7,450 bases of DNA from Oscillospiraceae bacterium. Lineage in GTDB: Bacteria > Bacillota > Clostridia > Oscillospirales > Ruminococcaceae. Each line of letters begins with the position of its first letter. The first letter of the stretch is position 1. The notes under the pieces are model-generated. The model saw only the letters and a program-made list of their open reading frames with translations, did no database searches and had not been told where the DNA came from. Of this stretch, positions 1-5,812 are shown piece after piece. The translations under genes were made by a program, and so were the position numbers. The stretch spans positions 1-7,450 of the forward strand of contig JAQUTM010000111.1 in assembly GCA_028694405.1 (NCBI GenBank), written 5' to 3'.

Positions 1-42
1 AAGCCCGCCCCAAATGGCTATACTGCCATAGGGACGAAGCTT
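1..42 (-). terminator. Terminator of the T-box leader (left part cut by window edge)
   Basis: On the minus strand AAGC, CG, CCC and ATGGC pair in order with GCCAT, GGG, CG and GCTT around a short AGTATA loop, with a few internal mismatches. The expected U-run would lie left of base 1 and is not visible. This stem competes with the antiterminator that includes the T-box at 54-67. Confidence 0.75.
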
Positions 43-270
43 GTACAATACTCCGCGGTACCACCCTGATTTTTGCTTTCACTTGAGAGCAAACACTCCT
101 GTGCCGGTTAACGGTGGCTGCCGTTTTAGCCTACTTAAACTTTAAAAAAGTTTCAGCCAAACCGCTCGTGAGTGAACTTGGGCATACAAGTGCTTTGAAA
201 CCTTTCAGCCAACGGGTTTCTCTCTGGTAAAAGCAGGTTTGTGTGCTTACTCTCTCAGTCAATACGTTTG
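1..270 (-). ncRNA. T-box riboswitch leader, probable tRNA-Phe specificity
   Basis: Read on the minus strand, this is a T-box leader that senses uncharged tRNA and controls a downstream gene lying off the left edge. The 14-nt T-box AGGGTGGTACCGCG is exact at 54-67. Stem I carries the AGTA-type strand after GAGAG (about 245-260), a CAGAGAG motif near 220-226, and a specifier region whose likely codon is TTC (174-176), followed by A and a CTC that pairs back to GAG. TTC means Phe. The TGGT in the T-box bulge would pair with an ACCA tRNA end, which fits a discriminator A as in tRNA-Phe. The terminator alternative lies at 1-42. Family identity is very firm. The Phe assignment, and therefore a pheS/pheT target, is inference from motif spacing. 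Confidence 0.93.
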
Positions 271-276
271 AAAATC

Positions 277-305
277 AGTATAACACTCTGCTTAATTTTT
301 TGCAA
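277..305 (-). promoter_or_regulatory. Sigma-A promoter of the T-box transcript
   Basis: On the minus strand: -35 TTGCAA at 305-300, a 17-nt spacer, and -10 TATACT at 282-277. The predicted start near 270 is just upstream of Stem I of the T-box, which fits well. Confidence 0.75.
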
Positions 306-330
306 TAGCGGCCTTGAAATTATGTATAAT
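300..330 (+). promoter_or_regulatory. Candidate distal promoter for prsA, sharing its -35 with the T-box promoter
   Basis: A perfect -10 TATAAT lies at 325-330. The best -35 is TTGCAA at 300-305 with a long 19-nt spacer. That hexamer is its own reverse complement and is also the -35 of the opposing T-box promoter. A transcript from here would give prsA a leader of about 155 nt. Confidence 0.4.
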
Positions 331-400
331 ACTACAAGTTTTTGTAAATTTGCAGTGTGTTTTTCGTCCCCATGCGCACAAAAAGCAGGGTTATAGGTTT

Positions 401-428
401 TTGTAACTAATTTTTAACCACTTATACA
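401..428 (+). promoter_or_regulatory. Candidate proximal promoter for prsA
   Basis: TTGTAA at 401-406, a 16-nt spacer and TATACA at 423-428 form a plausible sigma-A promoter about 65 bp before the prsA start. A further TATAAT at 462-467 has no recognisable -35. Which of the three drives prsA cannot be decided from sequence. Confidence 0.4.
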
Positions 429-483
429 TATAAAAACACCAAACTTTCACACGATTTGGTGTATAATAATAACATTACATTTT

Positions 484-488
484 GGAGG
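484..488 (+). promoter_or_regulatory. Ribosome binding site that fixes the prsA start
   Basis: GGAGG lies six nt before ATG 495. It rules out the longer in-frame start at 456, which would add 13 non-signal-like residues ahead of the lipoprotein signal peptide. Confidence 0.85.
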
Positions 489-494
489 ACACAA

Positions 495-1631
495 ATGAAT
501 TTTTTTAAAAAAGCTTTTAGTTTAATTCTTGTTTTGGTGCTTTGCACAGCTCTGTTTGCCGGTTGCGGTAACGCCGCCGCATCCAGCAGCTCTTCCGGCG
601 CCGATAGCAGCACCGTAGAAGCCGTTGAGCCCGGCATTTTTGTAGATGGCAAAAAAGTTGAATTGGACCCTGTAGCTACTGTTGCAGGCCACGATGTGAG
701 CTTTGATATGTACCGTTATTTTTACCTGTACTACAAAGCACAAATGGACGGCGGAGACGCAACTGTTTGGGAGAACGAAGAGACTGTTGCTCAGTTGACC
801 AGCACCGTTGAGGAGACCTTGAAATCCTTTTACGCCGTAAAAATTATGGCAGAGGAAAACAACATTGCTCTGACAGACGAGGACAAGGCTGAAATTGAGA
901 CTTCTTTGGCTTCTAACATTGAAAATTTTGGCAGCGAAGAGGCTTACCAAGCCGCTTTGGTATCTGCAAACTGCACCCCGGAGGTTTATGAAGAGCTGAT
1001 GGCTAACACCATGCTGCAACAGCGTGTGTTTGAGGCTCTTTACAGCGACGATTTTTCTGCTGTTTTTGAGGACGAGTATGTGCGTGCAAGCCACATTTTA
1101 GTTAGCTTTGGCACACCCGAATATGAAAAAACAGAAACACCTGAAAACGCCACAGATGAGCAAAAAGCCGCTATTGATGCAGAAAATGAAGAAAAATACA
1201 ACACTGCAATGGCCGCTTTAAAAGCCGAAAAGCTAAAAACTGCTGAAGCGGTTTTGGCAAAAGCCCAAAAAGGCGACGACTTTGAAGCACTGATTACCGA
1301 GTACAACGAAGACCCCGGCATGGCTTTAAATGAAGAAAACCACTACGACGGTTACTGCTTTACCACAGGCGAGATGGTAAAAGAGTTTGAAGAAGCTGCT
1401 TTTGCTTTGAAAGACAATGAAATTAGCGGTATTGTAGAAACCAGCTATGGCTACCACATCATCAAACGTCTGCCCATGGACGAGGCGTTTAAGACAGCTA
1501 ATTTTGAAGCCAGCTTGTACACCAGCCGATTTGTAGATGAATTTTACAGCCATGCAGAAGATGTAATGGCCACCTTAAAAGTAGAGCCTGCTAAAGGGTT
1601 TGATAAAATCACTCCTACTACTTTGCAATAA
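495..1631 (+). CDS. prsA: PrsA-like parvulin-type peptidyl-prolyl isomerase, lipoprotein
   Basis: Membrane-anchored extracytoplasmic foldase that helps secreted proteins fold by isomerising prolyl bonds; 378 aa from ATG 495. Residues 1-24 form a lipoprotein signal: charged FFKK, a hydrophobic core and lipobox FAGC with Cys24 as the lipidation site, followed by an Ala/Ser-rich linker. The SurA/PrsA N-terminal-like helical region spans about 45-195. The PpiC domain starts at RASHILV (about 198-204) and ends at SYGYHIIKRLP (about 320-331), with DPGMA and EMVKEFEEAAFALK between, followed by a tail of about 50 residues. An acidic insertion of about 45 residues interrupts the domain just after HILV, making it longer than a standard PrsA. 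It is transcribed alone, with a terminator directly after it. The family is clear. Naming it prsA rather than a generic lipoprotein PPIase is likely but not certain. Confidence 0.9.
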   Translation: MNFFKKAFSLILVLVLCTALFAGCGNAAASSSSSGADSSTVEAVEPGIFVDGKKVELDPVATVAGHDVSFDMYRYFYLYYKAQMDGGDATVWENEETVAQLTSTVEETLKSFYAVKIMAEENNIALTDEDKAEIETSLASNIENFGSEEAYQAALVSANCTPEVYEELMANTMLQQRVFEALYSDDFSAVFEDEYVRASHILVSFGTPEYEKTETPENATDEQKAAIDAENEEKYNTAMAALKAEKLKTAEAVLAKAQKGDDFEALITEYNEDPGMALNEENHYDGYCFTTGEMVKEFEEAAFALKDNEISGIVETSYGYHIIKRLPMDEAFKTANFEASLYTSRFVDEFYSHAEDVMATLKVEPAKGFDKITPTTLQ

Positions 1632-1665
1632 CGGATACTTTAGTTTAACAAAACTTTAAATTTTA

Positions 1666-1703
1666 GGCACTGCAAATTTTATTTGCGGTGCCTTTTATTT
1701 TTT
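1666..1703 (+). terminator. Intrinsic terminator of prsA
   Basis: An 11-bp stem GGCACTGCAAA / TTTGCGGTGCC (one G-U type pair, TTTTA loop) is followed by CCTTTTATTTTTT. It begins 34 nt after the prsA stop. Confidence 0.92.
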
Positions 1704-1779
1704 GTAAAACGGAATACAGGATTGTTTATTGTGTAAAGAAATTTTTTTAGGTAAGCTTGCGGCCTATGCCGCTTACGCG

Positions 1780-1955
1780 CTATTCTCCGCGTATATTGCG
1801 CGGGTTTGTAAGACCGGAAATGGTTTGCAGCGTAGTGGTTTTTTCTGCGCCCTTTGCACCCATTAAATAACCATTTTGCTTTTTTTAACCTTTTAGGTTA
1901 ATGCCTGCATATTGCCATAATAATAGTGAAAATCTTTTAATTCCGGCAAAGCCAT
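1780..1955 (-). pseudogene. livF: Remnant of livF (branched-chain amino acid ABC transporter ATPase), N-terminal part
   Basis: Starting at ATG 1955-1953, behind a good AGGTGAG ribosome binding site, the minus strand reads MALPELKDFHYYYGNMQALT and then TAA. This matches the LivF N-terminus (MALLEVKDLHVYYGNIHALKG pattern). After a gap where about 15-20 codons are missing and the frame changes, it resumes at 1863 as GAKGAEKTTTLQTISGLTNP. That is the LivF Walker A region (GANGAGKTTTLNTISGL pattern), with the key Gly before Lys replaced by Glu. A TAG follows at 1782-1780. No Walker B or C-terminal half is recognisable downstream. The gene is dead through nonsense codon, frameshift, internal deletion and truncation. 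Homology is judged by eye from family knowledge. It may continue faintly to about 1740. Confidence 0.8.
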
Positions 1956-1956
1956 T

Positions 1957-2147
1957 TTACTCACCTTCCTAATAAGCTTCTATAATTTTGGGGGAATTAC
2001 GCACTTTCTCCAGGTAAGCCTTCCGACAACACAGTTCCTTGTGACGGCACATAGATATAATCGCGAACATTCATTGGCAATTTTATGTCATGCTCAACCA
2101 TTAAAATAAAAACACCTAAGTCTATAATGCGCTTTATAAGGGCGCCA
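1957..2147 (-). pseudogene. livG: Remnant of livG (branched-chain amino acid ABC transporter ATPase), C-terminal part
   Basis: From about 2146 the minus strand reads GALIKRIIDLGVFILMVEHD, then IKLPMNVRDYIYV and GTVLSEGLPGE. This is the LivG C-terminus: the H-loop segment (LLIEHDMKLVMNVCDRIYVLDYGKVIAEG pattern). The open frame ends at TAA 1997-1999, but a one-base shift restores VRNSPKIIEAY, TAG, EGE and TAA at 1957-1959, the expected family ending (RNNPKVIEAYLGE). So at least one frameshift and one nonsense codon have accumulated. Walker A, the signature motif and Walker B are gone; the sequence upstream (2150-2300) is not recognisable as LivG. The ancestral livG stop lies 1 nt before the livF ATG, preserving the usual livG-livF order. 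This is a fossil, not a functional gene. Confidence 0.82.
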
Positions 2148-2302
2148 AACTTTGCCTTGCAGACAAAATTGAAGCTATGTTCTGCAATATGCTTACAGGA
2201 AACGGTGCTATTCGCGCTACCCTTCAAAAGTATTTGGCGTAATTTACGCTTAAATCTGCTTTCTTTTTTCTTTTGCTCTTCTTTTGAATGATATTTTTCA
2301 GC

Positions 2303-2348
2303 AAAAAAGCTGCTTGGAGGGTGTAAATACCCTCTAAGCAGCTTTTTT
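2303..2348 (-). terminator. Terminator of the ridA-helicase-ywbE-arsC operon, bidirectional in form
   Basis: A 14-bp stem (GCTGCTTGGAGGGT / ACCCTCTAAGCAGC with one G-U) has six A residues on one side and six T residues on the other, so it could stop transcription from either side. It begins 13 nt after the stop of the last operon gene on the minus strand. It also shields the liv remnants from operon read-through. Confidence 0.92.
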
Positions 2349-2361
2349 CTTTTTATAGCTT

Positions 2362-2712
2362 TTATTTCAATATTTCCCACTGGGCAGGTTTAAAACCCAC
2401 CAAAACCGTATTGCCTTTTACAGCAATGGGACGTTTTACTAACATACCGTCTGTAGCCAGCAGGGTCAGCTTTTCCTCCTGCGTCATATGCGGCAGTTTT
2501 TCCTTTAAGTTTTTCTCGCGATAAAGCAATCCGCTGGTGTTAAACAATTTATTAACCGGTACACCTTTTTCTACCCAATCTGCAAGCTCTTGCACCGTTG
2601 GGTTTTGGGTTTTAATGTCCTGTAAGGTATATTCTATTTTATTATCCTCTAAAAAAGTCTGCGCTTTTTTACAGGTGCTGCATTTGGAATAACAAATAAA
2701 TTTAACTGCCAT
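2362..2712 (-). CDS. ArsC/Spx-family thioredoxin-fold protein
   Basis: A 116-aa cytoplasmic protein of the arsenate reductase (ArsC/YffB) and Spx family. The N-terminal strand FICYSKCSTCKKAQ holds a CxxC-type redox pair (Cys11 and Cys14). The family features IEYTLQDIKTQNPT, then VPVNKLFNTSG and the KRPIAV segment (roughly residues 93-98) near the end, are present. The family includes thiol-dependent arsenate reductases and Spx-type RNA polymerase partners. Sequence alone does not separate them; the KRP element and short tail favour an ArsC/YffB-like enzyme over true Spx. The start at ATG 2712 has GGAGG six nt upstream and lies 1 nt after the ywbE stop, so the longer TTG start at 2727, inside ywbE, is rejected. 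Last gene of the operon. Confidence 0.9.
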   Translation of the reverse strand: MAVKFICYSKCSTCKKAQTFLEDNKIEYTLQDIKTQNPTVQELADWVEKGVPVNKLFNTSGLLYREKNLKEKLPHMTQEEKLTLLATDGMLVKRPIAVKGNTVLVGFKPAQWEILK

Positions 2713-2713
2713 C

Positions 2714-2914
2714 TTACGCCTCCACAATTACCTGTACACGGCCCACCATGTTGTCTTCCTCAAGCATAACCTTTATGCCGTGGGGGTGGGTGGGGCTGTT
2801 TGTTAAAATACGCTTTACATGTCCGCGGGTAAGCACGCCTGTGGGTTGGTCTTTTTTTAAGACAATATCTACCAGTTGCCCCGCTTTTATGTTGCTTCTC
2901 TTTTTGCCGTCCAT
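2714..2914 (-). CDS. ywbE: YwbE family protein (DUF2196)
   Basis: A 66-aa conserved bacterial protein matching the YwbE family end to end: the R(S/D)I..G..V.IVLK.DQ.TG opening, G.VK.ILTNSP.HPHGIKV in the middle, and a final VGRV. The biochemical function is unknown. The size and Gly/Val-rich strand pattern suggest a small beta-barrel nucleic-acid-binding fold, which is inference. The ATG overlaps the helicase stop by one base (TAATG), so the two are probably translationally coupled. Coupling to a DEAD-box helicase gives a weak hint of an RNA-related role. If helicase translation stops early at the internal TAA, coupled translation of ywbE might also fall unless ribosomes re-initiate. Confidence 0.9.
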   Translation of the reverse strand: MDGKKRSNIKAGQLVDIVLKKDQPTGVLTRGHVKRILTNSPTHPHGIKVMLEEDNMVGRVQVIVEA

Positions 2915-4074
2915 TACTGTTCTCCCTGCTCTGTAACCGTCAATTTACCGTTATCATCAAAAACAGCAGGTAAAATATTATTGCGTGTGTAACGGATAAT
3001 ATTCCGCAAACGGTCGGTATCATCGGGAGTTGCAAAAGTGTATGCCACGCCCTCCCGCTTTGCGCGGCCTGTGCGGCCTATGCGGTGGGTGTAATATTCG
3101 TTACTGGCAGGCATATCATAATTAAACACGGCTTCTACGCCTGTAATGTCCAATCCGCGGGCGGCAACGTCTGTGGCTACCAGCAGCGCTATCTTGTCCT
3201 GCCTAAAATCCTCCATAATGCGGTTACGGTCTTTTTGGCTCATGTCGCCGTTCAAGCTATCCGCTATAAAGTTTAAATCTACCAGCTGGCTGGCAACGCT
3301 TTCGCTGGCATATTTGGTGTTGCAAAATACAATCACCTTTTTGTAGCCTTCGTTTATCATAATACGCGCCAAATCTGGCAGCTTGTTACGGCCTGTTGTA
3401 GCTATACTGTACTGGGCAATTTTAGGACGGTTTTCCTCTATGGGCTGTACGGTAATTTCTGCCGGGTCACGCTGATATAACCAACCGACATCCATTACCT
3501 CACGAGAAATGGTAGCACTAAACATAACCATTTGTTTTTTGTTTTTCAGGCTTTCCAAAATTTTGCACACGTCTTTATAAAAGCCCATGTTCAGCATTTC
3601 GTCTGCCTCATCTAAAACAGCGGTTTATACTTTTGCCAAATTTACGGTATGGCGTTTCATGTGGTCCATCAGGCGGCCCGGGGTGGCTACAATAATTTGT
3701 GCCCCTTTTTTTAAGTCGTCTATCTGCCGCTGAATATTTTGTCCACCATATACAGCCGCAATTTTAATTTCGGGTTTAAAATGAGCAAGGTCGCGTAAAT
3801 CCTCTACAATTTGCACACAAAGCTCTCGGGTAGGGCACAGCACCAAGGCTTGGGGTTGCTTTTCCCCTGCTGCAATACGCTCTACCAGCGGTATGCCAAA
3901 CGCACAGGTTTTACCGGTACCTGTGGGGGCTTTTGCAATAATATCGGCCCCTGTCATCATAACAGGTATCGCTTTTTCCTGTATTTCTGTCATATGGGTA
4001 AAACCCATGCGCGCCACTGCCTGTTGCAGTTCTTGGCTGATGGGCAGCTCGGTGTACAATTTTTCTGTGTCCAT
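2914..4074 (-). pseudogene. DEAD-box ATP-dependent RNA helicase, interrupted by one in-frame TAA
   Basis: Cytoplasmic RNA helicase of the CshA/DeaD type, 386 codons. Every core motif is intact: Q motif (MTEIQEKAIP, about 28-37), motif I APTGTGKT (49-56), PTREL (81-85), TPGR (131-134), DEAD (155-158), SAT (186-188), VIVFCNTK (about 247-254), ATDVAARGLD (300-309) and HRIGRTGR (330-337). Codon 150 is TAA (3627-3625), three codons after LAKV and just before TAVLDEADEM, with the same frame on both sides. A Lys, Glu or Gln codon would be the usual occupant and is one base away. Products would be a 149-aa N-terminal piece and possibly a 227-aa piece from ATG 3597. The C-terminus is short, with no RNA-binding tail. 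It starts at ATG 4074 behind GAGGAG. It may be a fresh nonsense mutation, a sequencing error or read-through. Confidence 0.9.
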
Positions 4075-4101
4075 GAAATGCTCCTCTTTACTTGTTTGGC
4101 T

Positions 4102-4473
4102 TTATTTTACGGCTATAGCCTCAATTTCGCATAATACGCCTTTGGGCAGCTGCTTTACCGCAACACAGCTGCGGGCGGGTTTGGATATAAAATATTCTGC
4201 ATATACAGTATTAAAAGCTGCAAAGTCGTCCATATTTGCTAAAAAGCAAGTGGTTTTTACTACGTTTGCAAAGCCTGTACCGGCTGCCTGTAAAATAGCC
4301 CCTATGTTTTTGCAGCTGCGGTGTGCTTGTGCAGTAATATCGCCCTGCTCAATTTCACCTGTGGCAGGTATAATGGGTATTTGGCCGGAAGTATAAACTA
4401 CGCCGTTTACCTCAATGGCTTGAGAATATGGGCCGATTGCCCCCGGTGCATCTGATGTTGCAATTACGTTCAC
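4102..4473 (-). CDS. ridA: RidA family reactive enamine/imine deaminase
   Basis: A 123-aa cytoplasmic protein of the RidA (YjgF/YER057c/UK114) family. In this family the enzyme hydrolyses reactive 2-aminoacrylate and related enamines/imines made by PLP enzymes, protecting those enzymes. Key features are present: GPYSQAI (14-20), VYTSGQIP (26-33), the PARSCVAV segment with the catalytic-site Arg101 (E. coli Arg105 equivalent), and LCEIEAIA with Glu117. Full family length. The start is GTG 4473, behind GAGGAGTG at a suitable distance. First gene of the minus-strand operon, 27 nt before the helicase. Confidence 0.95.
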   Translation of the reverse strand: MNVIATSDAPGAIGPYSQAIEVNGVVYTSGQIPIIPATGEIEQGDITAQAHRSCKNIGAILQAAGTGFANVVKTTCFLANMDDFAAFNTVYAEYFISKPARSCVAVKQLPKGVLCEIEAIAVK

Positions 4474-4530
4474 AATAAAACACTCCTCTTTTTTATGGGG
4501 GCTTTGCCCTCTTTATTTATACATTTAAAT

Positions 4531-4536
4531 AGTATA
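4531..4536 (-). promoter_or_regulatory. Candidate -10 of the ridA operon promoter
   Basis: On the minus strand TATACT lies about 60 nt before the ridA GTG. No good -35 sits 16-18 nt upstream (a T-rich ATGTTT is the best), so the promoter may be weak or regulator-dependent. It is the most likely promoter in the 170-bp divergent gap. Confidence 0.4.
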
Positions 4537-4586
4537 GCACACTAGGCCAAAAAAAACATATATTTTTGTTTGCGCTTGGCGATGTA

Positions 4587-4614
4587 TTGACACATACTGC
4601 TTAATAAGTATAAT
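4587..4614 (+). promoter_or_regulatory. Strong sigma-A promoter of the Crp/Fnr regulator
   Basis: Perfect TTGACA (4587-4592), a 16-nt spacer and perfect TATAAT (4609-4614). The predicted start near 4621 gives a leader of about 25 nt. Confidence 0.85.
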
Positions 4615-4620
4615 TTAAGC
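4599..4620 (+). promoter_or_regulatory. Candidate operator: palindrome over the -10
   Basis: GCTTAA (4599-4604) and TTAAGC (4615-4620) are perfect inverted repeats 10 nt apart, spanning the -10 and the start point. A second nested pair, ATACT (4594-4598) and AGTAT (4607-4611), overlaps it. A repressor bound here would block the promoter, so autoregulation by the adjacent gene product is possible. Short arms mean chance cannot be excluded. Confidence 0.4.
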
Positions 4621-4645
4621 ATGGATACACGAAAAAGGTGATTAT

Positions 4646-5317
4646 ATGACACATACAACTTATCTTGCGCATGCCTTGCCTGTTTGGAACAAGCTTACGC
4701 CTGCGCAGCAACAGCTTTTGCAAAACAATGCAGTAATGCGCTATTTTAAAAAGGGCGAAGCGCTGCACAGCGGCTCGGCAGATTGCAGTGGATTGTTTTT
4801 AGTAAAAAGCGGTCAGGTTCGTGCTTTTATTTTATCCGAAACAGGGCGCGAAATTACCTTGTATCAGCTGTTTGAGCGTGATATTTGTCTATTTTCCGCC
4901 TCTTGTATGTTAAGCAGTATCCAATTTGAAATATACTTAACTGCCGAAAAGGATACTGAGGCTTTGCTGATACCTACCGCTGTATACAAAGAATTGATGG
5001 AACAATCAGCCGTAGTGGCTAACTTTACCAACCAGCTTATGGCCAGCCGTTTTACTGACGTAATGTGGCTGATTGAACAGGTTTTGTTTAAAAGCATGGA
5101 TACGCGTCTGGCATCATTTTTACTTGCTCAGCAAAATATAAACCAAACCGATACGCTGCATTTAACCCAAGAGGAGATGGCACAGCATATGGGCACCGCC
5201 CGTGAAGTTGTAACGCGCCTTTTAAAATATTTTCAAGCAGAGGGTATGGTGCACCTGTTTCGCGGGGGCATTACCATTACCGACACAAACCGTTTGCAGC
5301 AGCTTGCAGATGCATAA
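4646..5317 (+). CDS. Crp/Fnr family transcriptional regulator
   Basis: A 223-aa cytoplasmic DNA-binding regulator. The N-terminal cyclic-nucleotide-binding-type beta barrel covers about 15-120 (MRYFKKGEALHSG, then GLFLVKSGQVRAF and GREITLYQL). A dimerisation helix follows (about 122-150), then the winged helix: LTQEEMAQHMGTAREVVTRL (173-192) is the helix-turn-helix with the recognition helix around GTAREVVTRL, and the wing follows GMVHLFRGGITI. Three Cys occur (47, 81, 87), but not the N-terminal cysteine cluster of FNR, so a classical FNR [4Fe-4S] sensor is not evident; the effector is unknown. RBS AAAGGTGAT sits before ATG 4646. Monocistronic, with its own promoter and terminator. Candidate targets are its own promoter and the ferredoxin promoter at 5770-5812. 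Confidence 0.93.
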   Translation: MTHTTYLAHALPVWNKLTPAQQQLLQNNAVMRYFKKGEALHSGSADCSGLFLVKSGQVRAFILSETGREITLYQLFERDICLFSASCMLSSIQFEIYLTAEKDTEALLIPTAVYKELMEQSAVVANFTNQLMASRFTDVMWLIEQVLFKSMDTRLASFLLAQQNINQTDTLHLTQEEMAQHMGTAREVVTRLLKYFQAEGMVHLFRGGITITDTNRLQQLADA

Positions 5318-5330
5318 CAACATGCCAAAC

Positions 5331-5371
5331 GGCCGCAAACAGGTTTTTATCTTTTGCGGCCCTATTTTTTT
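5331..5371 (+). terminator. Intrinsic terminator of the Crp/Fnr gene
   Basis: Perfect 9-bp stem GGCCGCAAA (5331-5339) / TTTGCGGCC (5353-5361), a 13-nt loop, then CTATTTTTTT. It lies between convergent genes; the minus-strand gene's stop follows at 5385. Confidence 0.9.
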
Positions 5372-5384
5372 GCGTTTGCTGTAT

Positions 5385-5708
5385 TTATTTGGTTAACGCA
5401 TAGCTGTCATTTATCATTTCCTGCAAGTCGCACGGCAAAACATCGGTATCCATTTCTACTTTGTTCCAGTGGGTTTTGTTCATGTGCCACGCCGGCTGTA
5501 CGCCGTGATACACACTACGCCAAAAATCCGCTTTAACAGGCTGGCATTTTAAATTGACACAAAGCTTGCCCTCCAAAACAAAAATAAGGGCAAACCATTT
5601 ACCGTTTTGCGTGTGGCGCACAGCCGTGGCTCCATTCGCCCCAAAGGGTGTGTCTGCACAAGCTTTTTTCCCATTCAAGCACAAGGTTATCAGTTCTTCT
5701 TTTGTCAT
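5385..5708 (-). CDS. MmcQ/YjbR family protein
   Basis: A small cytoplasmic protein with the MmcQ/YjbR (CyaY-like fold) signature: TKEELITLCL at the start, DTPFG, then KWFALIFVLEGKLCVNLKC, ADFWRSVYHGV, PAWHMNKTHWNKV and a final INDSYALTK. Members are often labelled DNA-binding, but no firm role is known. An upstream in-frame ATG at 5732 would give 115 aa. I choose ATG 5708 (107 aa) because the promoter at 5740-5768 predicts transcription to begin at about 5733, leaving no leader for the longer form, and because family members usually start with M(T/N)(K/R)EEL. The ribosome binding site is weak (AGAAAGAG, about 11 nt upstream). Single gene, divergent from the ferredoxin pair. Confidence 0.9.
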   Translation of the reverse strand: MTKEELITLCLNGKKACADTPFGANGATAVRHTQNGKWFALIFVLEGKLCVNLKCQPVKADFWRSVYHGVQPAWHMNKTHWNKVEMDTDVLPCDLQEMINDSYALTK

Positions 5709-5739
5709 AGAGGTGTTTCTCTTTCTGTTCATTTTCTTT

Positions 5740-5768
5740 AGTGTAAAACTTTAAAACAGCAGTGTCAA
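5740..5768 (-). promoter_or_regulatory. Sigma-A promoter of the MmcQ/YjbR gene
   Basis: On the minus strand: perfect -35 TTGACA (5768-5763), a 17-nt spacer and -10 TACACT (5745-5740). The predicted start at about 5733 decides the downstream start codon. Confidence 0.75.
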
Positions 5769-5769
5769 A

Positions 5770-5784
5770 TGTGATAAAGTTACA
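5770..5784. promoter_or_regulatory. Candidate Crp/Fnr-family binding site upstream of the ferredoxin cassette
   Basis: TGTGATAAAGTTACA is an imperfect palindrome (TGTGA / TTACA arms, 5-nt centre). Its centre at 5777 is 41-42 nt before the start predicted from TATAAT 5807-5812, the classic class II activator position. It also abuts the -35 of the divergent MmcQ promoter. The site is read by eye. Binding is inference. Confidence 0.4.
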
Positions 5785-5806
5785 GAAAAAAACCTTTCTG
5801 CCTTAT

Positions 5807-5812
5807 TATAAT
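5807..5812 (+). promoter_or_regulatory. -10 element of the ferredoxin cassette, no good -35
   Basis: Perfect TATAAT. The sequence 16-18 nt upstream is A-rich with no -35-like hexamer, as expected for an activator-dependent promoter. The predicted start is about 5818. Confidence 0.6.

Noticed and set aside
522..1094. 190-codon minus-strand open frame inside prsA
   Set aside because: It lies opposite a gene with clear signal peptide and PpiC domain, has no ribosome binding site or family resemblance, and is a shadow frame.
1751..1776. GTAAGC/GCTTAC inverted repeat as a REP element or terminator
   Set aside because: Interrupted stem with an unpaired TTGC, no T-run and no second copy in the window; it lies in decayed livF sequence.
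1997..2380. Open 127-codon minus-strand frame as a real gene
   Set aside because: Its start runs through the operon terminator hairpin, its middle is not recognisable, and only its C-terminal third matches LivG before a frameshift. It is a pseudogene remnant.
3893..4396. 167-codon plus-strand open frame opposite the helicase and ridA
   Set aside because: Antisense shadow of two well-supported genes with no recognisable domain.
4488..4512. GGGC/GCCC mini-hairpin near the ridA start as an attenuator
   Set aside because: Only four base pairs with a 3-nt loop and no proper T-run; too weak to support.
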